This document shows positions 13,001 through 23,182 of a DNA stretch of 64,000 nucleotides, piece after piece. The first letter of the stretch is position 1. The number at the start of each line of letters is the position of its first letter. The notes beneath the pieces were generated by a model. That model worked only from the letters and a program-made list of their open reading frames with translations, had not been told where the DNA came from and made no database searches. The position numbers were made by a program, and so were the translations under genes. Source of the stretch: Triticum aestivum (taxonomy: Eukaryota; Streptophyta; Magnoliopsida; Poales; Poaceae); assembly GCF_018294505.1 (NCBI RefSeq), contig NC_057798.1, positions 371,522,026-371,586,025 on the forward strand, read 5' to 3'.

Positions 13001-13423
13001 TTCATTCCCTATGCCTCAGTCATAGGTTCTATAAAGTATGCGATGCTATGTACCATACCAGTTGTGTGCCTTGCTATGAGTTTGGCAAGGGGGTACGATA
13101 GTGATCCGGGAGTGGATCATTGGATAGCGGTCAAAGTTATCCTTAGTTACCTAAGAGGACTAAGGAAGTACTTCTCGGTTATGGAGGTGATAAAGAGTTC
13201 GTCGTAAAGAATTATGCCGATGCAAGCTTTACACCGATCCAGATGACTCTGAGTCTCAATCTGGATACATATTGAAAGTGGGAGCAATTAGCTAGAGTAG
13301 CACCATGCAGAGCATTGTAGACATAGAAATTTGCAAAATACATACGGATCTAAATGTGACAGATCCATTGACTAAACCTCTCTCACAAGCAAAACATGAT
13401 CACACCTTAGTACTCTTTGGGTG
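10051..13423 (+). pseudogene. Degenerate copia gag-pol polyprotein, copy 1 (internal 1, 3' part)
   Basis: Remnants appear in copia order. The Gag zinc knuckle is at about 10480-10545 (CYYCKGKVHWKRNYPKY, last Cys replaced by Tyr). The GAG-pre-integrase zinc region is at 10782-11145 (YLWHYRLGHIGIKCMKKLH). The integrase core is at 11160-11530, with HTDVCGP and RSDRGGEY carrying two catalytic Asp and NGVYEHCNRT keeping the Glu. The integrase C-terminal region (KCVFIGYPKETIGY) and linker end at 12129. The reverse transcriptase is at about 12130-12880 with many stops, and the RNase H region follows at 12887-13400, much shortened. A TAG in VS*LTPPGTP looks like a CAG-to-TAG change. No segment could give a working enzyme. 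Confidence 0.9.
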
Positions 13424-13591
13424 TTAATCACATGGTGATGTAAACTAGATTATTGACTCTAGTAAATCCTTTGAGTGTTGATCACATGGCGACGTGAACT
13501 ACGGGTGTTAATCAGATAAAGATGTGAACTATTGGTGTTAAATCACATGGTGATGTGAACTAGATTATTGACTCTATTTCAAGTGGAAGAC
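13424..13591 (+). repeat. Copia 3' untranslated region with short direct repeats
   Basis: Several imperfect copies of a unit like GTGTTAATCACATGGTGATG with TGTGAACTA occur here, ending with a purine-rich CAAGTGGAAGAC polypurine tract directly before the LTR. The same array is present at 36172-36343. Confidence 0.75.
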
Positions 13592-14575
13592 TGAAGGGAA
13601 TATGCCCTAGAGGCAATAATAAAAGTTGTTATTTTATATTTCCTGATATCAAGATAAATGTTTATTATTCATGCTAGAATTGTATTAACCGGGAACTTGA
13701 TACATGTGTGAATACATAGACAAAACACCGTGTCCCTAGTATGCCTCTACTTGACTAGCTCGTTGATCAAAGATGGTTAAGTTTCCTAGCCATGGACATG
13801 AGTTTTCATTTGATAAAACGGGAACACATCATTAGTGGAATGATGTGATGGAAAAGACCCATCGGTTAGCTTAGCATAATGATCATTTAGTTTTGTTGCT
13901 ACTGCATTCTTCGTGTCAAATATATATTCCTCTGACTATGAGATTATGCAACTCATGGACACCAGAGGTATGCCTTGTGTGCTATCAAACGTCACAACGT
14001 AACTGGGTGATTATAAATATGCTCTACAGGTATCTCCGTAGGTGTTTGTTGGGTTGGCATAGATCGAGATTAGGATTTGTCACTCCGAGTATCGGAGAGG
14101 TATCTCTGGGTCCTCTCGGTAATGCACATCATATGTAGCCTTGCAAGCAATGTGACTATGAGTTAGTTACGGGATGATGCACTACGGAACGAGTAAAGAG
14201 ACTTGCCGGTAACGAGATTTAGCTAGGTATGGAGATAGCGACGATCGAATCTTGGGCAAGTAACATACCGATGACAAAGGAAATAATGTATGTTGACATT
14301 ACGGTTCGACCGATAAAGATTTTCGAAGAATATGTGGGAACCAATATGGGCATTCAGATTCCGCTATTGGTTATTGACCGGAGAGATGTCTTGGTCATGT
14401 CTACATAGTTCTCGAACCCGTAGGGTCCGCATGCTTAATGTTCGATGACGATATGTATTATATGAGTTATGTGTTTTGGTGACCGAAGATTGTTCAGAGT
14501 CCCAGATGAGATCACGGACATGACGAGGAGTCTCAAAATGGCCGAGAGGTAAAGATTGATATATTGGAAGGTAGT
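13592..14575 (+). repeat. Copia LTR2, left part (shared middle LTR)
   Basis: The LTR begins TGAAGGGAATATGCCC after the polypurine tract of internal 1, so it serves as 3' LTR of copy 1. It is interrupted at 14575 by the gypsy tandem and continues at 31246-31978, where it is followed by a primer-binding site and internal 2. Both LTR2 and LTR3 begin TGAAGG rather than the TGTTGG I expect for this family. Confidence 0.9.
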
Positions 14576-15047
14576 TGAGGGAGTCCTGGATTAGGGGGTG
14601 TCCGGATGGCCGGACTATGAACTTTGGCCGGACTCCCGGACTATGAAGATACAAGATTGAAGACTTCGTCCCGTGTTCGGATAGGACTTTCCTTGGCGTG
14701 GAAGGCAAGCTTGGCGATATGATATGAAGATCTCCTCCCATTATAACCGACTCTGTGTAACCCTAGCCCTCTCCGGTGTCTATATAAACCGGAGAGTTTT
14801 AGTCCGTAGGACGAACAACAATCATACCATAGGCTAGCTTCTAGGGTTTAGCCTCTCTGATCTCGTGGTAGATCAACTCTTGTACTACCCATATCATCAA
14901 TATTAATCAAGCAGGAGTAGGGTTTTACCTCCATCGAGAGGGCCCGAACCTGGGTAAAAACATCGTGTCCCTTGTCTCCTGTTACCATCCGTCTAGAGGC
15001 ACAGTTCGGGACCCCCTACCCGAGATCCGCCGGTTTTTACACTGACA
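14576..15047 (+). repeat. Gypsy tandem, LTR A
   Basis: 472 bp, TGAGGGAGTCCTGG to ACACTGACA. It contains TATATAAA at 14781-14788, about 200 bp in, followed by a purine-rich leader. It differs from LTR B at about ten positions by eye. Confidence 0.9.
14781..14788 (+). promoter_or_regulatory. TATA box of LTR A
   Basis: TATATAAA within GTCTATATAAACC. The same box is kept at 22869-22876 (LTR B) and 30980-30987 (LTR C), so all three LTRs retain a core promoter for the sense transcript. Confidence 0.7.
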
Positions 15048-15048
15048 T

Positions 15049-15066
15049 TGGTGCTTTCATTGAGAG
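15049..15066 (+). other. Primer-binding site, gypsy copy 1
   Basis: TGGTGCTTTCATTGAGAG begins one base after LTR A, the expected place for tRNA priming. The identical block follows LTR B at 23137-23154. Confidence 0.7.
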
Positions 15067-15094
15067 TTCCTCTGTGTCATCACCCTTAGGCCCG

Positions 15095-18073
15095 ATGGCT
15101 TCTTCGATCGTCAACCACGACGCGGTCCAAGGTGAGACTTTTCTCCCCGGACAGATCTTCGTATTCGGCGGCTTCACACTACGGGCCAATTCGCTTGGCC
15201 ATCTAGAGCAGATCGAAAGCTACGCCCCTGGCCATCAGGTCAGGTTTGGAAGCTTAAACTGCACGGCCGACATCCGCGGGGACTTGATCTTCGATGGATT
15301 CGAGCCACGGCCGAGCACGCCGCACTGTCACGATGGGCATGATCTAGCTCTGCCGCCGGACAGCGCCCAGAGCGCCGCTCAGGTGTCCGCTCCGACCACT
15401 AGCTCGGAGCCGGCTGCGCCAGTCGGGGACGGTCGGTTGGACGCCGCCCAGGAGCCGCAATCTCTATGGCGATAGAGCCGATTACCAGTCTAATCCTTCG
15501 CGAGGCCTGTGACTCCAAGGTGCCGGACTCCTGTCCGGACTCCGAATCTTCCGCACCCCTTCCGATCGAACCCAATTGGGCTCCGATCATGGAGTTCACC
15601 GCCGCGGACGTCTTTCAGCACTCGCCCTTTGGCGGTATCCTAAATTCACTAAAGTCTCTCTCTTTGTCAGGAGAGCCCTGGCCGGACTATGGTCAGTACG
15701 GTCGGGATGCGGATGGCGAAGAAATTCGAAACCCACCCACCACCCACTTTGTAGCCACTGTCGACGATCTAACCGACATGCTCGACTTCGACTTCGAAGA
15801 CATTGATGGTATGGACGCCGATGAAGGAGACGATCAAGAACCAGCACCTATAGGGCACTGGAAAGCCACCCCATCACATGATGTATAAATGGTGGACACA
15901 CCTAAAAGAAGCAACGACGAGGATCAAAAGGGCGCAACCAGGGATCGCTCCCTCAAAAAACAATCAAAGCGGCATCGTAATCGCCGCGCCAAGCCCCACC
16001 TCGACAGAGACCCAGCCATAGAGCAGGGCGAATCAACGGAAGACTAACATGCCATCGAGCAACCGTCCAAACAGGGCGGACAAACCGAACAATCCGTCCC
16101 CGGGAAAGATAATAGTCCGCACGACCTCATGCCGGACAAGTCGCTGGAACACCAGAACCTCCACCAAAGGCTCGTCGCCACTGCACATAGCCTGAAAAAG
16201 CAGAAGCGGAAGCTCAAAACAGCGGAAGATGCACTCAGAATCAGATGGGGCAAAGTACTCAATACCGCACACAAGTACGGCAAAAGTCATCGCACAAAGA
16301 GCTACCCGAAGCGGAAATCACTACCGGAATTTGACGAAGAGGCCTTAGAGCCCCCACAGTAAAAAAACAAGGAGGCTACCAGGTCGGATAGACGACCCCA
16401 CGATCGATCTCAAGCGACAAAGGGCGCCGCACTCAATACGGCGCGCGGTCCGCCCAAGGATTCGCATCAAAAAATCGGTCCAACTAGATCCATCTATGGG
16501 CCAAGAAAGCAAGCTGCAGTGAGCAATGCAACGCAAAAAATATCCGAACATCGTGACACACCTACATACAGGGGTGCCGCACATCCCCTATGTTTTACCG
16601 ATGAGGTACTGGATCATGAATTTCCAGTGGGATTCAAGCCCGTAAACATAGAAGCATACGACAGAACAACAGACCCTGGAATCTGTATCGAGGATTATAT
16701 CCTCCACATACACATGGCCAGAGGAGATGACCTTCACGCCATAAAATACTTACCCCTTAAGCTCAAAGGGCCAGCCCAGCATTGGCTTAAAAGCCTTCCC
16801 GAAAACAACATGGGAAGTTGGGAAGCGCTCGAGGATGCTTTCCGCGCAAATTTTCAAGGGACCTATGTCCGACCTCCGGATGCAGATGATCTGAGTCATA
16901 TAACTCAACAGCCTGGAGAGTCAGCCCGAAAACTCTGGAACAGATTTCTTACTAAAAAGAATCAGATAGTCGACTGTCCGGATGCCCAGGCCCTAGCAGC
17001 TTTCAAACATAGCGTCCGAGACGAATGGCTCGCCAGACACCTCATCCAAGAAAAGCCAAGAACAATGGCCACATTAACAAGCCTCATGACCCGCTTTTGC
17101 ACAGGAGAAGATAGCTGGTTGGCAAGAAGCAGCACCAGCGACCCGAGTACATCCGAACTCAGAGATGGAAACGGGAAACCGCGCCGTAACAAAGAACAGC
17201 GCCGGATCAAGGATAACAGCCCGACGAGCACGGCAGTCAACGCCAGATTCAAAAGCTCTCGGCAAAATCAGAAAAAGCCGCCCCCAAAGATGACAGGGAC
17301 GAGCTATCTAACCTCAACAAAATCCTGGACAAAATATGTCACATCCACAGTACCCCCGGGAGCCTTGCAAACCACACCCACAGAAATTGTTGGGTCTTCA
17401 AGCAGTCCGGCAAACTCAACACTGAACACAAGGGGCTCGAGACACCAAGCGAGGATGACGACGCACCCCACAAGAAGAACACCGGAGAACAAAAGAAGTT
17501 CCCACAAGAAGTCAAAACAGTAAATTCACTTCAGATGACAAAAGGGAAAAACAGAACGACGCTTACGAAGATACGCGCCATACGGCCCGCCCTAGAGGAG
17601 CACCGCCACTGGTTGTTACAACCAATCACCTTTGATCATCAGGATTACTCCAGAGGGGTCCAGAACGCAGGCTGGACTGCCTTGGTCTTGGATCCGATTG
17701 TTGACGGACTCCAATTTACACAAGTCCTTATGAACGGCGGCAGTGACCTAAACCTGTTATATCAGGACACAATCCACAAACTGGGGGTCAACCCAGCAAT
17801 AATTCGCCATGGCAACACTTCCTTTCAAGGAGTCACGCCGGGCCCAGATACCCATAGTATGGGTTCCCTTTCGTTAGAAGTCACATTCGGCTCACCCGAC
17901 AACTTCCGAAGCGAAAAGCTACCTTCCACATCGCCCCATTCATAAGTCGCTATCAAGCGCTACTGGGACATGAAGCTTTCGCCCGCTTTAACGCAATACC
18001 GCATTATGCATCCCTTACACTCAAAATGCCCGGTCCACGAGGCATCATCTCATTAAGGGGAAATATCAATTGA
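15095..18073 (+). pseudogene. Gag-protease of gypsy copy 1, broken
   Basis: Aligned with copy 2 (23183-26164), the frame starts at ATG 15095 (MASSIVNHDAVQ). It is broken by single-base losses near 15449, 17282 and 17921 and by stops at about 15886, 16045 and 16360, each where copy 2 has a sense codon. The Gag capsid domain lies in 16519-17150 (HWLKSLPE, ARKLWNRF). The aspartic protease motif at about 17730 reads LMNGGSDLNLLY: the catalytic Asp seen in copy 2 (LMDGGSD) is Asn here, so the protease would be dead even without the frameshifts. The frame is also open upstream into LTR A (14972), but the ATG at 15095 is downstream of the primer site and fits better. Confidence 0.85.
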
Positions 18074-19258
18074 TCCCCAAAGTACGGGTAACGGTGCGGC
18101 CGCCTGGATAGCCACACACTAATCCAGCCCTACTATCCCGGACTCGGCTCGACGAGTCCGGCGTAAACATACAAAGGCTTAATAGCCGCATAACCCTGTA
18201 CAAGGGGCTCGGCGTGTTTACATCAGGAGACAATATGGCTCAATTTTGCTCATGTCTCTGTACTATATTTTGTTCATTTTAATATAGATTTCTCGCACGA
18301 TTTTTTTTACTAAGTTCCTCTCTTTCGCAGACGAACACCATGCTACGCCCGTCCAGGATACGGCACAATGGAGACACGGGCGCAGACGTGCAGTAGGGAC
18401 CCGTTTTAAGGATTCTTTTGAGATTAAGACACTGCATAAACCTTTTTTACTGTCTCTTGTTGATAAACATCCCCCGGTTTTCGCTATAACCGAGGAGGAG
18501 GCTGGCGTCTTGGCATGTGGCCACGCCAGAATCTTGCGCGTACCTGGACACCAGGGTTTTTTTTACCAAGGGCTTTGGTTCGGCCCGTCTTCATAAAGAC
18601 CGAATACCTTAGGGAGTGTTCGGCGTCGCGAGTTTGGCCTTATATGCATCAGCTCCGAATCATGTCTTTGGTCAAATGTTGGGTTTTCCCGGCTCCTGTG
18701 TTTTGCTGCCTTACGTTCCGCTCTATCGGCTAAGGTGGCACCAGGAGAACTACTGCGATTGTGCCCCAGTTCGGCCAGGCGAGCACCTCAGTAGAGAAAG
18801 CCGAAAACTGACTGTCATGATATAGCGAGAGACTAGTCAACCACTCGATGACTCTCGGAATCTTTAGGATTCCTCCGCATTAACGAAGGGCCGCTTCCCG
18901 GTCAGGCACACACGCGCCCCGAATTCGGGTGAGCGCGATGCTCCTAGGGGCTATTAAGTAGCCCCACTGTCAAACTCCTATGGCTAAGTGAAAGTGATAA
19001 AGCATTATAGTCTGGTTGCCTAGTTCGCTGCGCTATCACCTCCTTTGTAGGACCAAGACGTTGGATTAAGTGTGAAAAGGCGCCTTTTTGCGAACACCCC
19101 CGCATTATATGCGTGGGGGCTGAAGCCAACGACTGCCATCTTTCAGGTTATATACACATATACATTAACAGCCGCACAGGAAGTATTATAATTCTTGCAA
19201 GCACAAGTATAAAATGCTTTTATATTCTATCAAAATATTCCTTTTACAATAGCACATG
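18074..19258 (+). other. Non-coding spacer of gypsy copy 1 between protease and antisense gene
   Basis: Reverse transcriptase, RNase H and integrase should follow the protease here, but no such motif is present in any frame. A CCCCCGCAT / ATGCGTGGGGG inverted repeat lies at about 19096-19118. The small open frames are mirrored in copy 2 but show no recognisable protein. Confidence 0.65.
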
Positions 19259-22114
19259 CTATTCGAACACAACATCCTTCGAGCACTGCGCCTCTATTAA
19301 ACGAGCGCCCGGAAGAACTTCCTTAAAGTAGTGCTTGGCAGGTACTCGGCTTTCATCCGAATCCCGGGATGCAACAACACTGGCCTTCATATCCGCCCAG
19401 TATGTTTTGACACGGGCAAGAGCCATTTGTGCACCCTTTATGCACGCCGACCTCTTCATTGCATCAACATGCGGCACCAAACCAAGGAACTGCTGCACCA
19501 AGCTAAAATAACTCTTCGGCTCTGGCTCTTCCAGCCACAAACGACTCGCAACATACCTCATGGCGAGTCCGGATAACCTGTTCAGCTCCGCCCAGGCAGC
19601 CAAATGATCGGATACCGAAAGTGGGCATTCTGGATTGTGGAACTGCGACCAAAAAAGTTCTTCCAATTCATGGTCACCTCGACCTCAGAAGTGTTCGGTT
19701 GCGTCTGCCGCACTTGCTGCCAAATCCAAATAAGTGTTTTCCGCACTCCACTGCCGGTCTAACGGAGCATACTTAGGATCCCCGAACTTCATCGGCAGCA
19801 TATAGGGCTTTCCAGCCATGATATCTCCGGCCTGACGTAGCTCCTCCTTCATAGCTCTCATTGCAGAGCGAGTATCCTTGGCCTCGGCAGTGATCTTCTC
19901 AAGGTCCTTCTGAGCCGCCCTATCTTCTTGTTCGAGAAATTTACAGCGGTCGGCAGCATCCTTCAATTTTATAGCCATCTCGGCTATTACTTTCTTGCTC
20001 TGGCAGTGAGCAGCCTGTTCGACTTTTAGCTCTTCAGCCGCCTTAACGGCAGCCACATCACTTTTCCTTGCTTGCTCCTTGGGTCGGGCAAGTTCCGACC
20101 GAAGGTTCTCCACGGAAGCAGCACCATCTACATTAAGCACATATCTTATAAGGCACGAGCATCGAACTCCTCTTATCAAATGTCTGTGGAGCATACCTTG
20201 GGCCTCGTCCAGCCGCTTATTTACAAGCGCGATGTCGGCATCCGCCACGTCAAGTTGTTGCTTTAGCTCGGCAGATTCATCAGTCCGGCTAGCCACCGAA
20301 CGCCTCGCCACCTTCATAAAAAGGTGATATGTTACACCTGGGGTTATGATCCTCTGTGTGCCGTCACTTTTGGCGACACACAGAGTCTCAGGGGCTACTA
20401 TTTATACAGGGCGCATTTTATATATGCAGCTCTACCAAAGGTACACCTTTTCACGTACCTCAAAGCCTGTCAGTAAACTCCTGGCGGCCTCGTACAATCC
20501 TCTTTCCCGGATGAAATCCTTCCTATCACCGTGTTCATAAACATTACGGTGTTCTTATGAGATGGAAGCTCGCCCGAGCAGATCCCTCAGCCCCTCCGAC
20601 CGTGCACCAGAGGGTGCCGGACTAGCCTGACGACCTTTTTCAGGGTCCGGACTTGGAAAAACCCTCCGGGACGACACCTCGGGGTCACCTGCCTCGTAAG
20701 ACGGTGCAGCTAGGGGAGGCATTTTGCTCTCCATCATCTCCGGACGAAGATCCCCTGAAGATGAGCTCTGCTGAGAAGGGTTGAGATCCGAACTGCAAGG
20801 TAATATTTCGGTTATCTTCCTCAGAAATAAAACAGGGATGCCACTCATTTTGGAACCCCTCTCTTTACTTACGGCTCGGAGGAGAGTTGGTCCCCTTGAG
20901 GGCGCAATGCGGCCGGGGCATTCTCTGGCGCTGGATCCTCTGGCGAAGATTTCTTCCCCCGTTTCGAGGCCATCCCCTCTGGGTCTTAAGAGGCGGTCCT
21001 TTTCTTCCCCAGGTTGGGGGAATTCTCGATTCCTCCCTTCCTGATAGCCTCCTTCACGGAGGCGGTAGCTCCTTGGTTCCCCTCTTCGCCCTCTGCCGAA
21101 AGTATAATCTCCAGCATCCTGGTCAACACGGGATCCGGCACGGTCTCAGGCAGGGGGGTTGGACACCTGATAAGCTTTGCCTTCGCTATCCACTCCTGTT
21201 CAAAGGATAGCTCTGTTAAAGGGCAATTTTATGATGAAAATACGGATGGTGTGTCCAAATACGGGGCTACTTACTTGAGCATCCGGGCGATTGCAGCTTA
21301 GACCTACGTCCTCGGACAAGTTCAGACACCTTGCTTGTGATCCAAAGAACAATTTGTACATCTCCATGGGTGTCGCACCCATAAAATGTTGGAGGACTCG
21401 CGGTCCCTCCGGATTAAATTCCCACAGGCGGAGAGGGCGACGTTTGTAGGGCAGCATGCGGTGAATCAGCATAACTTGCGCCACTACGGTCAAGTTAATA
21501 TCTCTTTCTAGGAGATCTCGAATGCGGTCCTGCAGTAGGGGCACGTCTTTGGATGGCCCGCAGATAAGCCCTTCATTGACCCATGACGCTAGCCATGGTG
21601 GGGGACCCGAGCGAAAAGCAGGTGGCGCCACCCATGTGGTGCCCCTGGGGGCTGTGATGTAAAACCAGTCTCGTTGCCATAAGCCGAACTCCTCTTGGAA
21701 AGAGCCCTCGGGCCATGGAGTGTCGGCCATCTTGCTTATGATAGCTCCTCCGCACTCAGCGTGCTGCCCCTCGATCATCTTCAGTTCCACCTTGAAGGTT
21801 CTAAGCCACAATCCGAAGTGAGGAGTAATATGGAGGAAGGCCTCACACACGACAATGAATGATGAGATTTGGAGGATGGACTCCGGAGCTAAGTCGTGGA
21901 ATTCCAGCCTGTAATAAAACATAAGCCCCCTCACGAAGGGATCAATCGGGAAGCCTAGCCCCCGAAGGAAGTGAGATGTGAACACTACGCTCTCACCGGG
22001 CTGGGGAATGGGAATGGCCTGCCATTGAGCAGGCAGCCTATGCGAGATTTTGCCGGTTAGATACCTGGCATCTCTCAGCTTTCGCACGTCTTCTTCCGTA
22101 ACGGAGGAAGGCAT
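19259..22114 (-). pseudogene. Antisense spliced gene of gypsy copy 1 (Transposase_28-type domain plus coiled coil)
   Basis: The gene is read against the gag strand. Exon 1, 22114-21275 (280 codons), starts MPSSVTEEDVRKLRDARYL and holds the putative gypsy-type transposase domain at residues about 45-120 (GLGFPIDPFVRGLMFYY, FLHITPHFGLWL). It ends at a GTAAGT donor. Exon 2 is 21195-20873 and exon 3 is 20792-20459, both with CAG acceptors and GTAAGT or GTACGT donors. Exon lengths 840, 323 and 334 keep the phase across all joins. Exon 4, from about 20300 to 19259, is Ala/Glu/Lys-rich coiled coil; a 69-nt in-frame segment (about 20127-20195) has intron borders. This copy is broken by stops in exon 2 (near 20988), exon 3 (20555) and exon 4 (19685). 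Exon 1 is intact. The function of these antisense proteins is unknown. Confidence 0.7.
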
Positions 22115-22224
22115 CCACCGGCCTTGAAGTCCGAAGCGCCTAAAACTAGAGCTTTGGGTGTTGGAACTCGAGGCGAGGGGCGGATTCGATTGGATTGAAA
22201 AGAAAGGAGTCGAGCCTTGGTCTC

Positions 22225-22230
22225 TTTATA
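22225..22230 (-). promoter_or_regulatory. TATA box of the antisense gene, copy 1
   Basis: On the minus strand CCTTTATAAAGAG lies about 110 bp upstream of ATG 22114, a normal plant core promoter distance. It is conserved at 30336-30341 before the second copy. It sits inside the element's interior, not in an LTR, so the antisense gene would have its own promoter. Confidence 0.55.
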
Positions 22231-22653
22231 AAGGAGTTGAATACCAAGAGCCCTCCCCATAACCGTTTGGGACTCGCTTTCAATTAGGGAGTCATACCAA
22301 AGGCGCGGTTGGGTTACCCACGCCCGTATTGATGAGAATCCCGGAATAAGGGGACACGATCTCTGCTTTGACAAGACGTGCCAAGGAAACCGCCTCGCTA
22401 AACGCGCTGAGGTGGAACAGCAAAACGATTCGAATAAAGGCTTGGCCGTGGCGTGATGTCATGTTGCGGAATACGTCAGCAGATTAGATTTGTGCAGATA
22501 TTATTCTCTCTACGGTGGTATGTGGAACTTATTTTGCAGAGCCGGACACTATCCTTGTGTTCAACATCTTCTATGAAGTATTCGGAGGAGGAACCCGCCT
22601 TGCAATGTCGAAGGCTATTTGTGCACCGGACTTGTCGTCATTGAAGCCTGGTT

Positions 22654-22663
22654 CAGGGGCTAC
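22654..22663 (+). other. Polypurine tract before LTR B
   Basis: CAGGGGCTAC directly precedes TGAGGGAG of LTR B; the same block precedes LTR C (30765-30774). The two identical junctions confirm that LTR B and LTR C each act as a 3' LTR. Confidence 0.6.
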
Positions 22664-23135
22664 TGAGGGAGTCCTGGATTAGGGGGTGTCCGGATGGCCG
22701 GATTATGACCTTTGGCCGGACTCCCGGACTATGAAGATACAAGATTGAAGACTTCGTCCCATGTTCGGATAGGACTTTCCTTGGCGTGGAAGGCAAGCTT
22801 GGCGATATGATATGAAGATCTCCTCCCATTGTAACCGACTCTGTGTAACCCTAGCCCTCTCCGGTGTCTATATAAACCAGAGAGTTTTAGTCCGTAGGAC
22901 GAACAACAATCATACCATAGGCTAGCTTCTAGGGTTTAGCCTCTCTGATCTCGTGGTAGATCAACTCTTGTACTACCCATATCATCAATATTAATCAAGC
23001 AGGAGTAGGGTTTTACCTCCATCGAGAGGGCCCAAACCTGGGTAAAAACATCGTGTCCCTTGTCTCCTGTTACCATCCGCCTAGACGCACAGTTCGGGAC
23101 CCCCTACCCGAGATCCGCCGGTTTTGACACCGACA
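22664..23135 (+). repeat. Gypsy tandem, LTR B (shared by both copies)
   Basis: 472 bp. It is preceded by a polypurine tract and followed by a primer-binding site (23137-23154), so this one LTR is 3' LTR of copy 1 and 5' LTR of copy 2. The TATA box is at 22869-22876. Confidence 0.9.
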
Positions 23136-23182
23136 TTGGTGCTTTCATTGAGAGTTCCTCTGTGTCGTCACCCTTAGGCCCG

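Noticed and set aside
14972..15094. Upstream extension of the gag frame into LTR A (also 23060 in copy 2)
   Set aside because: That start lies in the LTR before the primer site; the ATG at 15095/23183 after the primer site is the sensible start.
20781..21301. Plus-strand frames in the antisense-gene region (also 28870-29750)
   Set aside because: They lie opposite exons with phase-consistent splice sites and show no domain.
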